Source: Marvinbryantia formatexigens DSM 14469 (GTDB lineage Bacteria > Bacillota > Clostridia > Lachnospirales > Lachnospiraceae). From it: a stretch of DNA of 64,000 nt. The position numbers were made by a program, and so were the translations under genes. The DNA is taken from NCBI RefSeq assembly GCF_025148285.1, contig NZ_CP102268.1, forward strand, positions 3,689,501 to 3,753,500, written 5' to 3'. Below the pieces are notes generated by a model. That model made no database searches. It worked only from the letters and a program-made list of their open reading frames with translations, and was not told the origin of the DNA. Of this stretch, positions 8,401 through 17,169 are shown one piece after another; within the stretch, counting starts at the first letter, position 1; each line of letters begins with the position of its first letter.

Positions 8401-8478
8401 GTTGGTTTGAACTTTGAAAAAAGTTTGAACATAGATTGGTCAGAGACCAAAATAGTGAAGAAAGGAGGAAGACGTGTT

Positions 8479-9093
8479 ATGAAAAAGTTTGCGGCAATCC
8501 TGTGCACAGCAGCGATAACCCTGGGAACCGTGTGCACTGCTTTTGCAAATCCGAGTATCAGCTATGTTACCATTGAACCGCAGGATGCGACGGTAGCAGA
8601 GGAAAGCGCGGCGCTTATCCCGGAAGGAATGAAGCTGATCGTTGCGGAGGCAGAACCGGACAACTACGAAAACGAAGTAGTGGCGGAAATCGTGACCAGA
8701 CTGAATGATCCGGAACAGATGATTGAGATGGAAGAAATTCTGGAAATGCTGGAAGTGGATCTCACAGAAGAGATAAAAACGGAAAGCGGTAACGTAATCG
8801 ACCCGCTGGAGTATGAGCCGATTTCGGAATTCGACGATCTGGTACTTTCCGACGATATGGATGTTTATTATGATTTCGACGGGGAAGTAAAGAAAGTAAA
8901 AGCAACGATTGAAGTAGAAGCATTAAAAGAAGTGGAAGATATCAAAAATAATCTTCTGATGCAGCTCGATCAAAAAGAAGGAAAGGTATACTTTATCGAG
9001 ATCGAAGAGGAAGATTATGTACCGGAGACCGGAGAAATTACAGTGACCTTCCCTTGCCTGGGACCGTTCTGTGTTCTGGAAAAAGCAGAGTAA
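8479..9093 (+). CDS. Secreted acidic protein of unknown function
   Basis: The ATG at 8479 has AGGAGG 10 bases upstream and begins a clear signal peptide (KK, hydrophobic AAILCTAAITLG, cleavage after CTAFA, about residue 23). The mature part of about 180 residues is strongly acidic, with E-rich helices and a C-terminal TFPCLGPFCVLEK segment. I do not recognise a named domain. Its place between an LCP protein and a LytR_C protein suggests an extracellular role in polymer assembly or anchoring. Confidence 0.75.
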   Translation: MKKFAAILCTAAITLGTVCTAFANPSISYVTIEPQDATVAEESAALIPEGMKLIVAEAEPDNYENEVVAEIVTRLNDPEQMIEMEEILEMLEVDLTEEIKTESGNVIDPLEYEPISEFDDLVLSDDMDVYYDFDGEVKKVKATIEVEALKEVEDIKNNLLMQLDQKEGKVYFIEIEEEDYVPETGEITVTFPCLGPFCVLEKAE

Positions 9094-9112
9094 CAGCAGA
9101 CTGTTGCTCCGT

Positions 9113-9166
9113 CAGTATATAGCGGAAAAAGTTATGGAATAACCATCCCTTTTTCCGTTTATACTG
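9113..9166 (+). terminator. Long hairpin after secreted protein gene
   Basis: CAGTATATAGCGGAAAAAG (9113-9131) pairs with CTTTTTCCGTTTATACTG (9149-9166), and the loop can add a TATGG/CCAT stem. The tail ATAAAAATTATT is only partly U-rich, so it may be a partial terminator or an RNA-stability element within the operon. Confidence 0.55.
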
Positions 9167-9197
9167 ATAAAAATTATTGACGAGAGGCTATGAAGAA

Positions 9198-9869
9198 ATG
9201 GCGAGACGAAACAGATATGGACAGGAAAAAAATCCACTGAGAATGGTTTTATATATAATCGCGGTTCTGGCGATGATAGGCTGTATCGGATATCTGGTAT
9301 ACAGCTCCCGCATAAGCAGCCAGGAGTATCAGGAAGAGGTACGGCGGGCTGCCGCGGAAGAAGTGGAATTTGAGACGGAAGCGCGCGAAACACGTGGTGA
9401 GACAGAAACTGAGACGGAAAAACAGCAGGACAACACAAAGGATGAGACGGAACAGGGGGCTGGAACGGAAACAGAAACAGACGGAGAACAGGGAAATACG
9501 GAAGAAACAGACAATGAGTCTGAAACTGATACCAAAGAAGCAGCGGCAGGCGCGGCGGATAAGGATATGTCCATTCTGGTGCTGAACGGCACCGGAAGAC
9601 CGGGCGTTGCCGGATACTGGAAGTCACAGCTTGAAGAAGCAGGATATACGGATGTCACACCGGCAACGTATACGGAGACGGTTGGTGAAAAGACGGTCAT
9701 CTATGCAGCGACCACCGAAGAAGCGGAGATTTTTAAAGAGCAGTTTCCGGATGCAGAGGTGGAAGTTGGCACCGTGGAGACAGGGCTGGAGGCGGCGGAA
9801 GGAATTCCGCTGCCGGAAAAATGCGATGTTTACATAATAGTAGGAAGCAGCGACGCCAGGAGCGAGTAA
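9198..9869 (+). CDS. LytR_C-domain membrane protein
   Basis: About 223 residues, starting at ATG 9198 (an upstream in-frame TTG at 9177 is less likely). Layout: basic head, one membrane helix (about 18-38), a low-complexity stalk rich in Glu and Thr (about 55-115), then a LytR_C-type domain starting MSILVLNGTGRPGVAG with the typical VYIIVGSS ending. The domain is usually fused to LCP enzymes; here it stands alone beside them and likely works with them outside the membrane. The stalk is repetitive at DNA level (GAGACGGAA units). Confidence 0.8.
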   Translation: MARRNRYGQEKNPLRMVLYIIAVLAMIGCIGYLVYSSRISSQEYQEEVRRAAAEEVEFETEARETRGETETETEKQQDNTKDETEQGAGTETETDGEQGNTEETDNESETDTKEAAAGAADKDMSILVLNGTGRPGVAGYWKSQLEEAGYTDVTPATYTETVGEKTVIYAATTEEAEIFKEQFPDAEVEVGTVETGLEAAEGIPLPEKCDVYIIVGSSDARSE

Positions 9870-10053
9870 GATATTTGTGTGATATTCCAGAGACTGGAAC
9901 ATATAGCGAAATGGAATAATTGAAACATTGCGGCTATAACAGATGTCTACCGAAAATATTCGGTTATCAGGTCCTGCGGCGGACGGGAAGCCGCACACGG
10001 GCAGGATTATACAGGGAGTTTATGAAAAAATCAAAATATTGTTGGGAAAAGCT

Positions 10054-12201
10054 ATGAGAGAAGAACAGAAAAACGGGAAACAGGTATCAGGACAGACGAA
10101 AGAAAAAAAACACAGGTTCCAGCACTGGGAAGTGATCGCGCTTTATCTTGTGCTGTATGATGTGGTCGCGGCGTGTGCATCCTATTTTTTTGCGCTGCTG
10201 CTGCGTTTCGACATGCACGTATCACAGATCCCTCCGGAATATCTGGATGCTTTTGTGGGATTCATGCCGTTTTATGCAGTATTCATGGTGGCAGTGTTTT
10301 ACGCCCTGCGGCTCTACAGCAGCATATGGCAGTTTGCAAGCTTCAGCGAGCTCAACCGCATCACGGTGGCATCCCTTGCCACGGCGGTGTTCCATACAGC
10401 AGGGATCACGCTTTTCCTGCAGCGGATGCCGGTATCGTATTACATCATCGGTGCGGTCATGCAGTACTGCCTCGTGATCGCGGTGCGCTTTTCCTACCGC
10501 TACATCACGATGGAGCGCGCACGCCGGAGACAGGACGGACGTGCAGTCCGCAATGCAATGATCATCGGGGCCGGGGCAGCCGGGCAGGTGATCATCCGCG
10601 AGCTGAAAAATTCCGGGGAGGCAGAGGCACGCCCCTGCTGCGTGATCGACGACAATCCCAATAAATGGGGCAGGCTGATGGAAGGCATCCCGGTCGCGGG
10701 CGGCAGGGACTCCATCCCGGAGAATGTCCGGAAATATAAGATCGACCAGATCCTGTTCGCCATCCCGACCGCATCCGCGGAGGACCGGAGGGCCATCCTT
10801 GACATCTGCAAGGAGACGGGGTGCGAGCTGAAGAGCCTGCCGGGCGTCTACCAGCTGGCAAACGGGGAGGTGTCCCTGAGCAGGATGAAGCCGGTGGCGG
10901 TGGAGGAGCTGCTGGGCAGGGACCCGATAAAAGTCAACATGGAGGAGATCTTCCGGTACATAAAGGGAAAAACGATCCTGGTAACGGGCGGCGGCGGGTC
11001 CATCGGCAGCGAGCTCTGCAGGCAGATCGCCGGGCATGAGCCGGGACAGCTGGTCATTTTCGACATCTATGAAAACAATGCCTACGACATCGAGCAGGAG
11101 CTGCGCCGGAAATACCCGGACCTGAAGCTGTCAGTGCTGATCGGTTCCGTGCGTGACAGCCGGAGGATCAACCAGGTATTTGAGACCTATAAGCCGGATA
11201 TCGTCTACCACGCGGCGGCGCACAAGCATGTCCCGCTGATGGAGACAAGCCCGAACGAGGCGATCAAGAATAACGTGGTCGGCACCTACAAGACAGCCTA
11301 TGCGGCGCTGAAGAACGGCACGCAGCGGTTCGTGCTGATCAGCACGGACAAGGCGGTGAACCCGACCAACATCATGGGCGCCAGCAAGCGCCTGTGCGAG
11401 ATGGTCATCCAGAGCATGGACGCCATCAGCAAGGCGGGGAGGATGGACCTGCTCCCGTTCCTGCACGCGCACATGGACAAACAGATAGACGGGCAGATAG
11501 CGCACGACCCGGAGGACCACATGGCGGTGGACGGCATGGACGGGAAGCATCCCGGTCTGAATATGGAGAGTGTGAAAAACGGGGAGCATCCGGGGACGCA
11601 GTTTGTGGCGGTGCGTTTCGGGAATGTGCTCGGCAGCAACGGCTCCGTGATCCCGCTTTTCAAAAAGCAGATAGAGGCGGGCGGACCGGTGACTGTCACC
11701 CATCCGGATATCATCCGCTACTTCATGACCATCCCGGAGGCGGTCAGCCTGGTGCTGCAGGCAGGGACTTACGCATGGGGCGGGGAGATATTTGTGCTGG
11801 ACATGGGAGAGCCGGTGAAGATCGACACGCTGGCGCGGAACCTGATAAAGCTTTCCGGATACAAGCCGGATGAAGATATCAAGATCGTCTATACCGGGCT
11901 GCGGCCGGGTGAAAAGCTTTTCGAGGAAAAGCTGATGGCTGAGGAAGGTCTGAAAAAGACAGACAATGACCTGATCCATATCGGCAAACCGGTCCCGTTC
12001 GATGTGGAGAAGTTCCTGCGGCAGCTGGAAGAGCTTGCAAAGGCAAGTTATGAGAACAGCGGGGATATCGTGGGGATGGTCGAACAGATGGTGACGACCT
12101 TTCATCCGGCGGGAAAGCATCCGGAAAAGATCATTGCAGGACCGCACCCTGCAGCAGACAGTGCACTGGATGAGGTTGCCGCAGCAAAAGAGATGGCGTA
12201 A
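10054..12201 (+). CDS. Membrane nucleoside-diphosphate-sugar 4,6-dehydratase
   Basis: A large CapD/PglF/FlaA1-type protein of about 715 residues (or 752 from ATG 9943). Four N-terminal helices are followed by a Rossmann segment (GAGAAGQVIIREL) and then the catalytic dehydratase domain with VTGGGGSIGSELCRQI, HAAAHKHVPLME and STDKAVNPTNIMGASKR. It makes UDP-4-keto-6-deoxy-HexNAc, the substrate for the aminotransferase at 12984. Two odd points: a run of about 55 residues rich in His, Asp and Gly sits between the MGASKR helix and TQFVAVRFGNVLGS, where family members are normally short; and the gene is visibly GC-richer than its neighbours with many GCG/ATC/CTG codons. GGGA lies about 6 bases before ATG 10054. 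Confidence 0.9.
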   Translation: MREEQKNGKQVSGQTKEKKHRFQHWEVIALYLVLYDVVAACASYFFALLLRFDMHVSQIPPEYLDAFVGFMPFYAVFMVAVFYALRLYSSIWQFASFSELNRITVASLATAVFHTAGITLFLQRMPVSYYIIGAVMQYCLVIAVRFSYRYITMERARRRQDGRAVRNAMIIGAGAAGQVIIRELKNSGEAEARPCCVIDDNPNKWGRLMEGIPVAGGRDSIPENVRKYKIDQILFAIPTASAEDRRAILDICKETGCELKSLPGVYQLANGEVSLSRMKPVAVEELLGRDPIKVNMEEIFRYIKGKTILVTGGGGSIGSELCRQIAGHEPGQLVIFDIYENNAYDIEQELRRKYPDLKLSVLIGSVRDSRRINQVFETYKPDIVYHAAAHKHVPLMETSPNEAIKNNVVGTYKTAYAALKNGTQRFVLISTDKAVNPTNIMGASKRLCEMVIQSMDAISKAGRMDLLPFLHAHMDKQIDGQIAHDPEDHMAVDGMDGKHPGLNMESVKNGEHPGTQFVAVRFGNVLGSNGSVIPLFKKQIEAGGPVTVTHPDIIRYFMTIPEAVSLVLQAGTYAWGGEIFVLDMGEPVKIDTLARNLIKLSGYKPDEDIKIVYTGLRPGEKLFEEKLMAEEGLKKTDNDLIHIGKPVPFDVEKFLRQLEELAKASYENSGDIVGMVEQMVTTFHPAGKHPEKIIAGPHPAADSALDEVAAAKEMA

Positions 12202-12296
12202 GAAAAAATCCAGGGAAACAGCAGATCGTCGCTTCGCCGCGTTTGCTGACCCTGAATGTCAGAAAGTGAGAAAAAATCTGCCTGAAACAGGACAGA

Positions 12297-12848
12297 ATGG
12301 CGAAGCATACGCAATTCAGGAAACAGAAGGAAGAGACAGAAGTGTGGTATGTGATGCAGGTGCAGACGGGGATGGAAGAGCGGATATGTGCGCAGTGCAG
12401 AAGAAAAATATCCGAGACGGTGCTGGAGCAGTGCTTCATCCCGCGTTATGAGGTGAAAAAGCATATCCAGGGTGTGTGGAAGACACAGAAGCAGATCCTG
12501 TTCCCGGGATATGTATTTGTAGTAACATCCGATATCCAGAATCTGCACGAAGAATTAAAAAAGGTTATTGGTCTGACAAAGCTCATTGGGACAGGCAGGG
12601 AAATTGTTCCGATTTCTGAAAATGAAAAAGAATTCCTCCTGGGCTTTGGCGGGAAGGAACAGGTTGTACAGATGTCTGAGGGCATCATCACCGGAAGCCG
12701 GGTAGTCATCCACTCCGGACCGCTGAAAGGAAAAGAAGGATATATCAGAAAGATAGACAGGCACAAGAGGAAGGCATGGCTGGAGCTTCCGCTTCTGGGC
12801 GGGATGCAGAATGTACAGGTCGGGCTGGAGATTGTGTGTAAGAAATAG
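12297..12848 (+). CDS. loaP: LoaP-type NusG paralogue (antiterminator)
   Basis: A 183-residue NusG-like protein: N-terminal NGN domain (VWYVMQVQTGMEERIC, later FPGYVFVV) and a C-terminal KOW domain (GSRVVIHSGPLKGKEGYIRKI). LoaP proteins bind a hairpin in a nascent leader RNA and let polymerase read through terminators in long biosynthetic operons. Its position immediately before the aminotransferase and the 18-kb variable core fits that job. The region right after it (12900-12947) has two tight hairpins. The start has no strong Shine-Dalgarno; a GTG at 12342 is an alternative. Confidence 0.85.
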   Translation: MAKHTQFRKQKEETEVWYVMQVQTGMEERICAQCRRKISETVLEQCFIPRYEVKKHIQGVWKTQKQILFPGYVFVVTSDIQNLHEELKKVIGLTKLIGTGREIVPISENEKEFLLGFGGKEQVVQMSEGIITGSRVVIHSGPLKGKEGYIRKIDRHKRKAWLELPLLGGMQNVQVGLEIVCKK

Positions 12849-12899
12849 GGTGTTTGGATAGAGACAGGGTGGCTGGCCAGACAGTTAAAAGCTGATGAG

Positions 12900-12947
12900 A
12901 AACCTGAATATAGGTTTTGAAAATAAAGGGACGGAGATGCTCTGTCT
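12900..12947 (+). promoter_or_regulatory. Two-hairpin RNA element, possible LoaP target
   Basis: Hairpin 1: AAACCT (12900-12905) with AGGTTT (12912-12917), loop GAATAT. Hairpin 2: an 8-bp stem 12929-12936 with 12940-12947, loop ATG. They lie between loaP and the ribosome site of the next gene. LoaP is known to recognise a leader RNA hairpin; that this is the target is inference. Confidence 0.4.
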
Positions 12948-12983
12948 GCATTGTGATTTACACAGTAAAGGAGGAAAGAAGAC

Positions 12984-14267
12984 GTGTTTGTTAGAACAGA
13001 AGATATAAAGCCTTTCAAATCAAAAGTGTGGCTGGCTTCTCCGACTATGCACGGCGAGGAAATTAAGTATATCACTGAGGCGTATGAGACGAACTGGATG
13101 TCCACAGTTGGTGCAAATATTAATGAAGTAGAGCGTATTGCAGCGGAAAAAGCAGGAGTCAGATATGCAGTTGCACTGTCCTGCTGTACTGCCGCATTGC
13201 ATCTTTGCGTGAAGTTCGCCGGAGAAAAGCTGTATGGCAAGCCGCCCATCGGTCACGGAGCTGTGGAAGGCAGGCGGGTTTTCTGTTCTGACATGACATT
13301 TGATGCCACTTTGAACCCTGTTGTGTATGAAGGGGGCATTCCGGTGTTTATCGACACCGAACGTGATACCTGGAATATGGACCCGGCCGCACTGGAGAAG
13401 GCTTTTGAGATTTATCCGGAAGTAAGGCTTGTTGTAGCAGCACATCTTTATGGTTTTCCTGGGAAAATAGATGAGCTGAGAGCCGTGTGTGACAGGCATG
13501 GTGCCCTGCTGATCGAGGATGCGGCTGAATCTATGGGCGCTACATATAAGGGAAAGCAGACAGGTTCTTTCGGCGATTATGCAGCAATCTCCTATAATGG
13601 CAACAAAATAATAACCGGGAGCTCCGGGGGATGCCTGTTAACTAATGAACTGGAGGTTGCAAACAAAGCACGCAAGTGGTCCACACAGGCCCGTGAAAAC
13701 GCAGCATGGTATCAGCATGAAGAGGTTGGCTATAACTACCGCATGAGCAATGTCATCGCTGGCGTTGTCCGTGGCCAGTATCCGTATCTGGAAGAGCATA
13801 TCGCCCAGAAGAAGGCAGTCTGGGAGAGATACAGGGAAGGACTAAAGGGGCTGCCAGTATCTATGAATCCATTTGAGGAAGATAAGTCTGTTCCGAATTA
13901 CTGGCTTTCTGCAATGATCATTGACAAAGAGGCAATGTGTAAGCAGGTGCGTGATGATAATACAGCAATGTATCAGCCGGAGCATGGTAAGAGCTGTCCT
14001 ACCGAGATTCTGGAAGCCATCGCCAGTATTAATGCGGAAGGACGTCCAATCTGGAAGCCGATGCATATGCAGCCGATGTACAGAATGAATGCGTTTATCA
14101 CAGTTGCCGGGAATGGCAGGGCAAGAACCAATGCTTACATAGCTGGCGGTGTGGAAGACGTTGGGGCAGATATCTTTGAAAGAGGTCTGTGCCTGCCGAG
14201 TGATAACAAGATGACCAAGGAGCAGCAGGATGTTGTGATTGAGATTATTAGAAAGTGCTTTGAGTGA
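12984..14267 (+). CDS. DegT/DnrJ/EryC1 family sugar aminotransferase
   Basis: A 427-residue PLP enzyme that puts an amino group on the 4-keto sugar made by the dehydratase at 10054 (bacillosamine or 2-acetamido-4-amino-trideoxygalactose type precursor). Visible: SCCTAALHLC for phosphate binding, LLIEDAAESMGATYKGKQTGSFGDYAAISYNGNKIITGSSGG, where the lysine after GN forms the internal aldimine. It starts at GTG 12984 with AAGGAGG 9 bases upstream. No separate acetyltransferase of the PglD type follows directly, which favours a free 4-amino sugar as the first residue. Confidence 0.9.
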   Translation: MFVRTEDIKPFKSKVWLASPTMHGEEIKYITEAYETNWMSTVGANINEVERIAAEKAGVRYAVALSCCTAALHLCVKFAGEKLYGKPPIGHGAVEGRRVFCSDMTFDATLNPVVYEGGIPVFIDTERDTWNMDPAALEKAFEIYPEVRLVVAAHLYGFPGKIDELRAVCDRHGALLIEDAAESMGATYKGKQTGSFGDYAAISYNGNKIITGSSGGCLLTNELEVANKARKWSTQARENAAWYQHEEVGYNYRMSNVIAGVVRGQYPYLEEHIAQKKAVWERYREGLKGLPVSMNPFEEDKSVPNYWLSAMIIDKEAMCKQVRDDNTAMYQPEHGKSCPTEILEAIASINAEGRPIWKPMHMQPMYRMNAFITVAGNGRARTNAYIAGGVEDVGADIFERGLCLPSDNKMTKEQQDVVIEIIRKCFE

Positions 14268-14279
14268 TGGGGGAGAAGG

Positions 14280-15047
14280 ATGCAGCAGCCACAATTAAAT
14301 GGAATCAAGACTCATAGCCGATTGGAAAGAAAGTATGGGTTTTACGAATTATACGTTAAGCGGCTAATGGATATTATCTGTTCATTGGCAGCAATCATCG
14401 TGTTCAGTTGGCTTTACCTCATCATTGCAGTTCTGGTTCGAGTGAAGCTCGGTTCGCCAGTGCTGTTTAAGCAGCCCCGTCCTGGTAAGATTGATCCCAA
14501 AACAGGACGGGAGAAAATCTTTTTTATGTACAAATTCCGTTCCATGTCTAATGAGAGGGATGAGAACGGAAATCTTTTGCCGGATGATATTCGTTTGGGC
14601 AAATTTGGTAGGGCACTCAGGGCAACCTCTTTGGATGAATTACCGGAAGCTTTCAATATCCTAAAAGGGGATATGAGTATAATCGGTCCCAGACCCCAGC
14701 TTGTACGGGATATGGTCTTTATGACGGATGAACAGAGAATGCGCCATACTGCGAAACCTGGATTGAGTGGTCTGGCGCAGACCAGAGGAAGAAACGCACT
14801 GTCTTGGGACGCAAAATTGGCTACTGATCTTGAATATATAGAGAACATATCCTTTCTTGGTGATGTGAAGATAATCATTAATACTGTCAAACAGGTTTTC
14901 TTCAAAGAGAGAGGCATAGAGGGTGGAACGGTTGATGAGGTTGATATCACGGATGACCTTGGAGATTACCTGTTGAAAGTTGGCCGGGTCAGTAAGAAAG
15001 AATATGATGCGAAGCAGGCTGAGGCTAGAGAGCTATTGGGGGTGTGA
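14280..15047 (+). CDS. Initiating sugar-phosphate transferase (PglC-like)
   Basis: A 255-residue bacterial sugar transferase that transfers sugar-1-phosphate from UDP-sugar to undecaprenyl phosphate and starts the repeat unit. One N-terminal membrane-inserted helix (about 31-55), then KLGSPVLFKQPRPG, MYKFRSM, TSLDELPEAFNIL, GDMSIIGPRPQL and KPGLSGLAQTRGRN: the full monotopic PGT core. The short C-terminal tail beyond the core is unusual but minor. It lies 12 bases after the aminotransferase whose product is the likely substrate. Confidence 0.93.
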   Translation: MQQPQLNGIKTHSRLERKYGFYELYVKRLMDIICSLAAIIVFSWLYLIIAVLVRVKLGSPVLFKQPRPGKIDPKTGREKIFFMYKFRSMSNERDENGNLLPDDIRLGKFGRALRATSLDELPEAFNILKGDMSIIGPRPQLVRDMVFMTDEQRMRHTAKPGLSGLAQTRGRNALSWDAKLATDLEYIENISFLGDVKIIINTVKQVFFKERGIEGGTVDEVDITDDLGDYLLKVGRVSKKEYDAKQAEARELLGV

Positions 15048-15049
15048 GA

Positions 15050-15877
15050 ATGCTTGAAGATATAAAGTTTTCTGTCTCCATGTGTGTATATGGCGGAGAC
15101 AATGCACAGTGGTTTAAGACAGCGGTAGAAAGTGTTCTTAATCAGACTTTGGTGCCAAACGAGATAGTTCTTGTCGTTGATGGTCCCGTCCCGGATGATT
15201 TGAATGCTGTAATACTTAAACTTGAAGAAAATGACACTTTCAAAGTCATTCGTTTGAAGAAAAATCATGGACACGGAATTGCAAGAAAGACGGGTCTTGA
15301 TAATTGTTCCAATGAGCTTGTGGCTATTATGGATGCAGATGATATAAGCGCCCGTAATCGATTTGCAAGGCAAATTGAAGCTTTCCGCAATTATCCGGAT
15401 TCAGACATAGTTGGTGGAATGATTACAGAGTTCATTGACACCCCAGAAAATGTTGTTGGTAAGAGAATCGTTCCATTGGAAGATAGTGCAATAAAAGAGT
15501 ACATGCAGTGCCGTTGCCCGATGAACTTAGTAACAGTTATGTTCAAAAGGTCATCAATTGAAAAAGTGGGTGGTTTCATCGACTGGTATTGCGAAGAGGA
15601 TTACTATCTTTGGCTGAGAATGGCTCTTGCGAATATGAAATTCAGAAATGTTGATAATGTGCTGGTAAATGTTCGTGTTGGAAAAGAGATGTACCAGCGC
15701 CGAGGTGGGGTTAAGTACTTCAAGAGCGAGGTAAAGCTTCAAAAGTACATGCTTGATAACAAGATAATCGGCTACTCACGCTATTTGCTTAATGTTACTG
15801 AGAGGTTAATTTTGCAAGTGCTCATGCCAAATAAAATGAGGAGTTTTATCTTTCAGAAGTTAGCAAGAAGTAAATGA
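15050..15877 (+). CDS. Family 2 glycosyltransferase
   Basis: A GT-A fold enzyme of about 275 residues. SVSMCVYGGDNAQWFKTAVESVLNQT opens the domain, VLVVDGP-like and IMDADDISARNRF (DxD metal site, about 88) follow, and CEEDYYLWLRMA carries the catalytic ED. ATG 15050 is preceded by GGGGGT; a GTG at 15044 overlapping the previous stop is the alternative. From here GC content drops, marking the start of the strain-variable core. Confidence 0.88.
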   Translation: MLEDIKFSVSMCVYGGDNAQWFKTAVESVLNQTLVPNEIVLVVDGPVPDDLNAVILKLEENDTFKVIRLKKNHGHGIARKTGLDNCSNELVAIMDADDISARNRFARQIEAFRNYPDSDIVGGMITEFIDTPENVVGKRIVPLEDSAIKEYMQCRCPMNLVTVMFKRSSIEKVGGFIDWYCEEDYYLWLRMALANMKFRNVDNVLVNVRVGKEMYQRRGGVKYFKSEVKLQKYMLDNKIIGYSRYLLNVTERLILQVLMPNKMRSFIFQKLARSK

Positions 15878-15887
15878 GGAAATATAG

Positions 15888-16319
15888 ATGAAAAAATACA
15901 AAATTGGCTATACAACTGGAGTATTTGATATGTTTCATATTGGTCATTTAAATATATTGAAGAGAGCTAAGGAACAGTGCGATTTTCTGATTGTTGGCGT
16001 GACCAGCGATAAGCTTTGCTTCAAGAGAAAGCAGAAATATCCTATCATCTGTGAGTCCGACCGTATGGCTATTGTGGCAGAGCTTCGGTGCGTTGACCAG
16101 GTAGTTCCACAAGAAAACATGGATAAGCTGGAAGCAGTTAAGAAGTACGGAGCAGATGCTGTATTTGTTGGTTCCGATTGGAAGGGAACAGAGACTTGGA
16201 ATCAATATGAAAAAGAATTTACTGAGGTAGGATGCACTGTTGTGTATTTGAATCATACCGATGGCATTTCCTCAACGATACTTAGAGATAGATTAAATGC
16301 CGGTGAGAAAGCTTTATAA
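15888..16319 (+). CDS. TagD-like cytidylyltransferase
   Basis: A 143-residue nucleotidyltransferase of the glycerol-3-phosphate cytidylyltransferase family. It shows GVFDMFHIGHLNILKRAK (HxGH motif) and ISSTILRDRL near the end, the family signature ISSTxIRxR. It would make a CDP-activated alcohol, most simply CDP-glycerol. The LicD gene 2 kb downstream uses CDP-activated donors, so the two probably form one pathway that adds a phosphoryl group to the polymer. Confidence 0.85.
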   Translation: MKKYKIGYTTGVFDMFHIGHLNILKRAKEQCDFLIVGVTSDKLCFKRKQKYPIICESDRMAIVAELRCVDQVVPQENMDKLEAVKKYGADAVFVGSDWKGTETWNQYEKEFTEVGCTVVYLNHTDGISSTILRDRLNAGEKAL

Positions 16320-16335
16320 TGTGAGGTAGGATAAG

Positions 16336-17160
16336 ATGATTTTTGTGTATAAATACTGGGATCAGTTTTGTAGAGAATTGAAAGAAAAAGGGATTGTCAG
16401 CATTCCTGCTAAAGAAGTTAAGGAAACAATGGCATCATTTCTGGTGTTGAAACACGATATTGAAAATACAGTACCTAAAGCATATAAGCTTGCTGAAATT
16501 GAAAACAAATATGGCCATAGAGGTGCATATTACACACATGCCTATCTGCTGGATGACCCAAAGAATATTGAACTTTTACGAAAAATGCAAGCCATGGGGC
16601 ATGAAATATCCTATCACTATGATGTGATGGATAGTAATCACGGAAATATAAATGAAGCCATCAAAGAATTTGAAGATAACCGTAAACGGTTTGAGGCCTT
16701 GGGATTCCCTATCATCACAGTTTGCCAGCATGGCAATCCTGTTGTTGAACGCGTGGGATATACCTCTAATCGAGATTTCTTTCGTAGTTCTCAGGTACAG
16801 GCTATGTATCCTAATATCGCAGATATTATGGTTGATTATAAAGATAAATACCATACTGAATACTCCTATTTCTCAGATGCAGGACGTAAATTCAAATTTA
16901 TTTTTGATCCTATCAATAACGACCTTGTAAACAGTGATGATAAGAATATTCCATATGAAGATTTGAATGCTCTTATTGAGGCTTTGCCATCAAAGGCTAT
17001 TATCAGTACGCATCCACATCGTTGGGCAGATTCAGTTGCTTCCTACATTGTGAAGGATAAGGTATTTAAGATTGTAAAAGGCACAGCAAAGCTGGCTATG
17101 AAGGTGCCTGGAGTAAAGAAAATTATGTGCAGATATTATTATCTGGCCAAGAAGATATAA
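16336..17160 (+). CDS. Polysaccharide deacetylase-like protein
   Basis: A 274-residue protein with NodB-fold hallmarks: FLVLKHDIENTV near the N-terminus (the D of the metal site), YTHAYLLDDPKNIELL, GHEISYHYDVM (about 93) and STHPHRW near the C-terminus (about 228). This arrangement is seen in the polysaccharide-cluster subgroup of carbohydrate esterase 4-like proteins. No signal peptide, so it would act on a cytosolic precursor. Activity (de-N-acetylation) is inferred from fold only. Confidence 0.65.
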   Translation: MIFVYKYWDQFCRELKEKGIVSIPAKEVKETMASFLVLKHDIENTVPKAYKLAEIENKYGHRGAYYTHAYLLDDPKNIELLRKMQAMGHEISYHYDVMDSNHGNINEAIKEFEDNRKRFEALGFPIITVCQHGNPVVERVGYTSNRDFFRSSQVQAMYPNIADIMVDYKDKYHTEYSYFSDAGRKFKFIFDPINNDLVNSDDKNIPYEDLNALIEALPSKAIISTHPHRWADSVASYIVKDKVFKIVKGTAKLAMKVPGVKKIMCRYYYLAKKI

Positions 17161-17169
17161 GGTGGAATT

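Noticed and set aside
11131-12147. A 338-codon minus-strand frame opposite the dehydratase gene
   Set aside because: Rich in His and Arg, with no motif; arises from the GC-rich codon pattern of the real gene.
12446-13249. A 267-codon minus-strand frame across loaP and the aminotransferase start
   Set aside because: It spans two well-supported plus-strand genes and has no domain or start signal.
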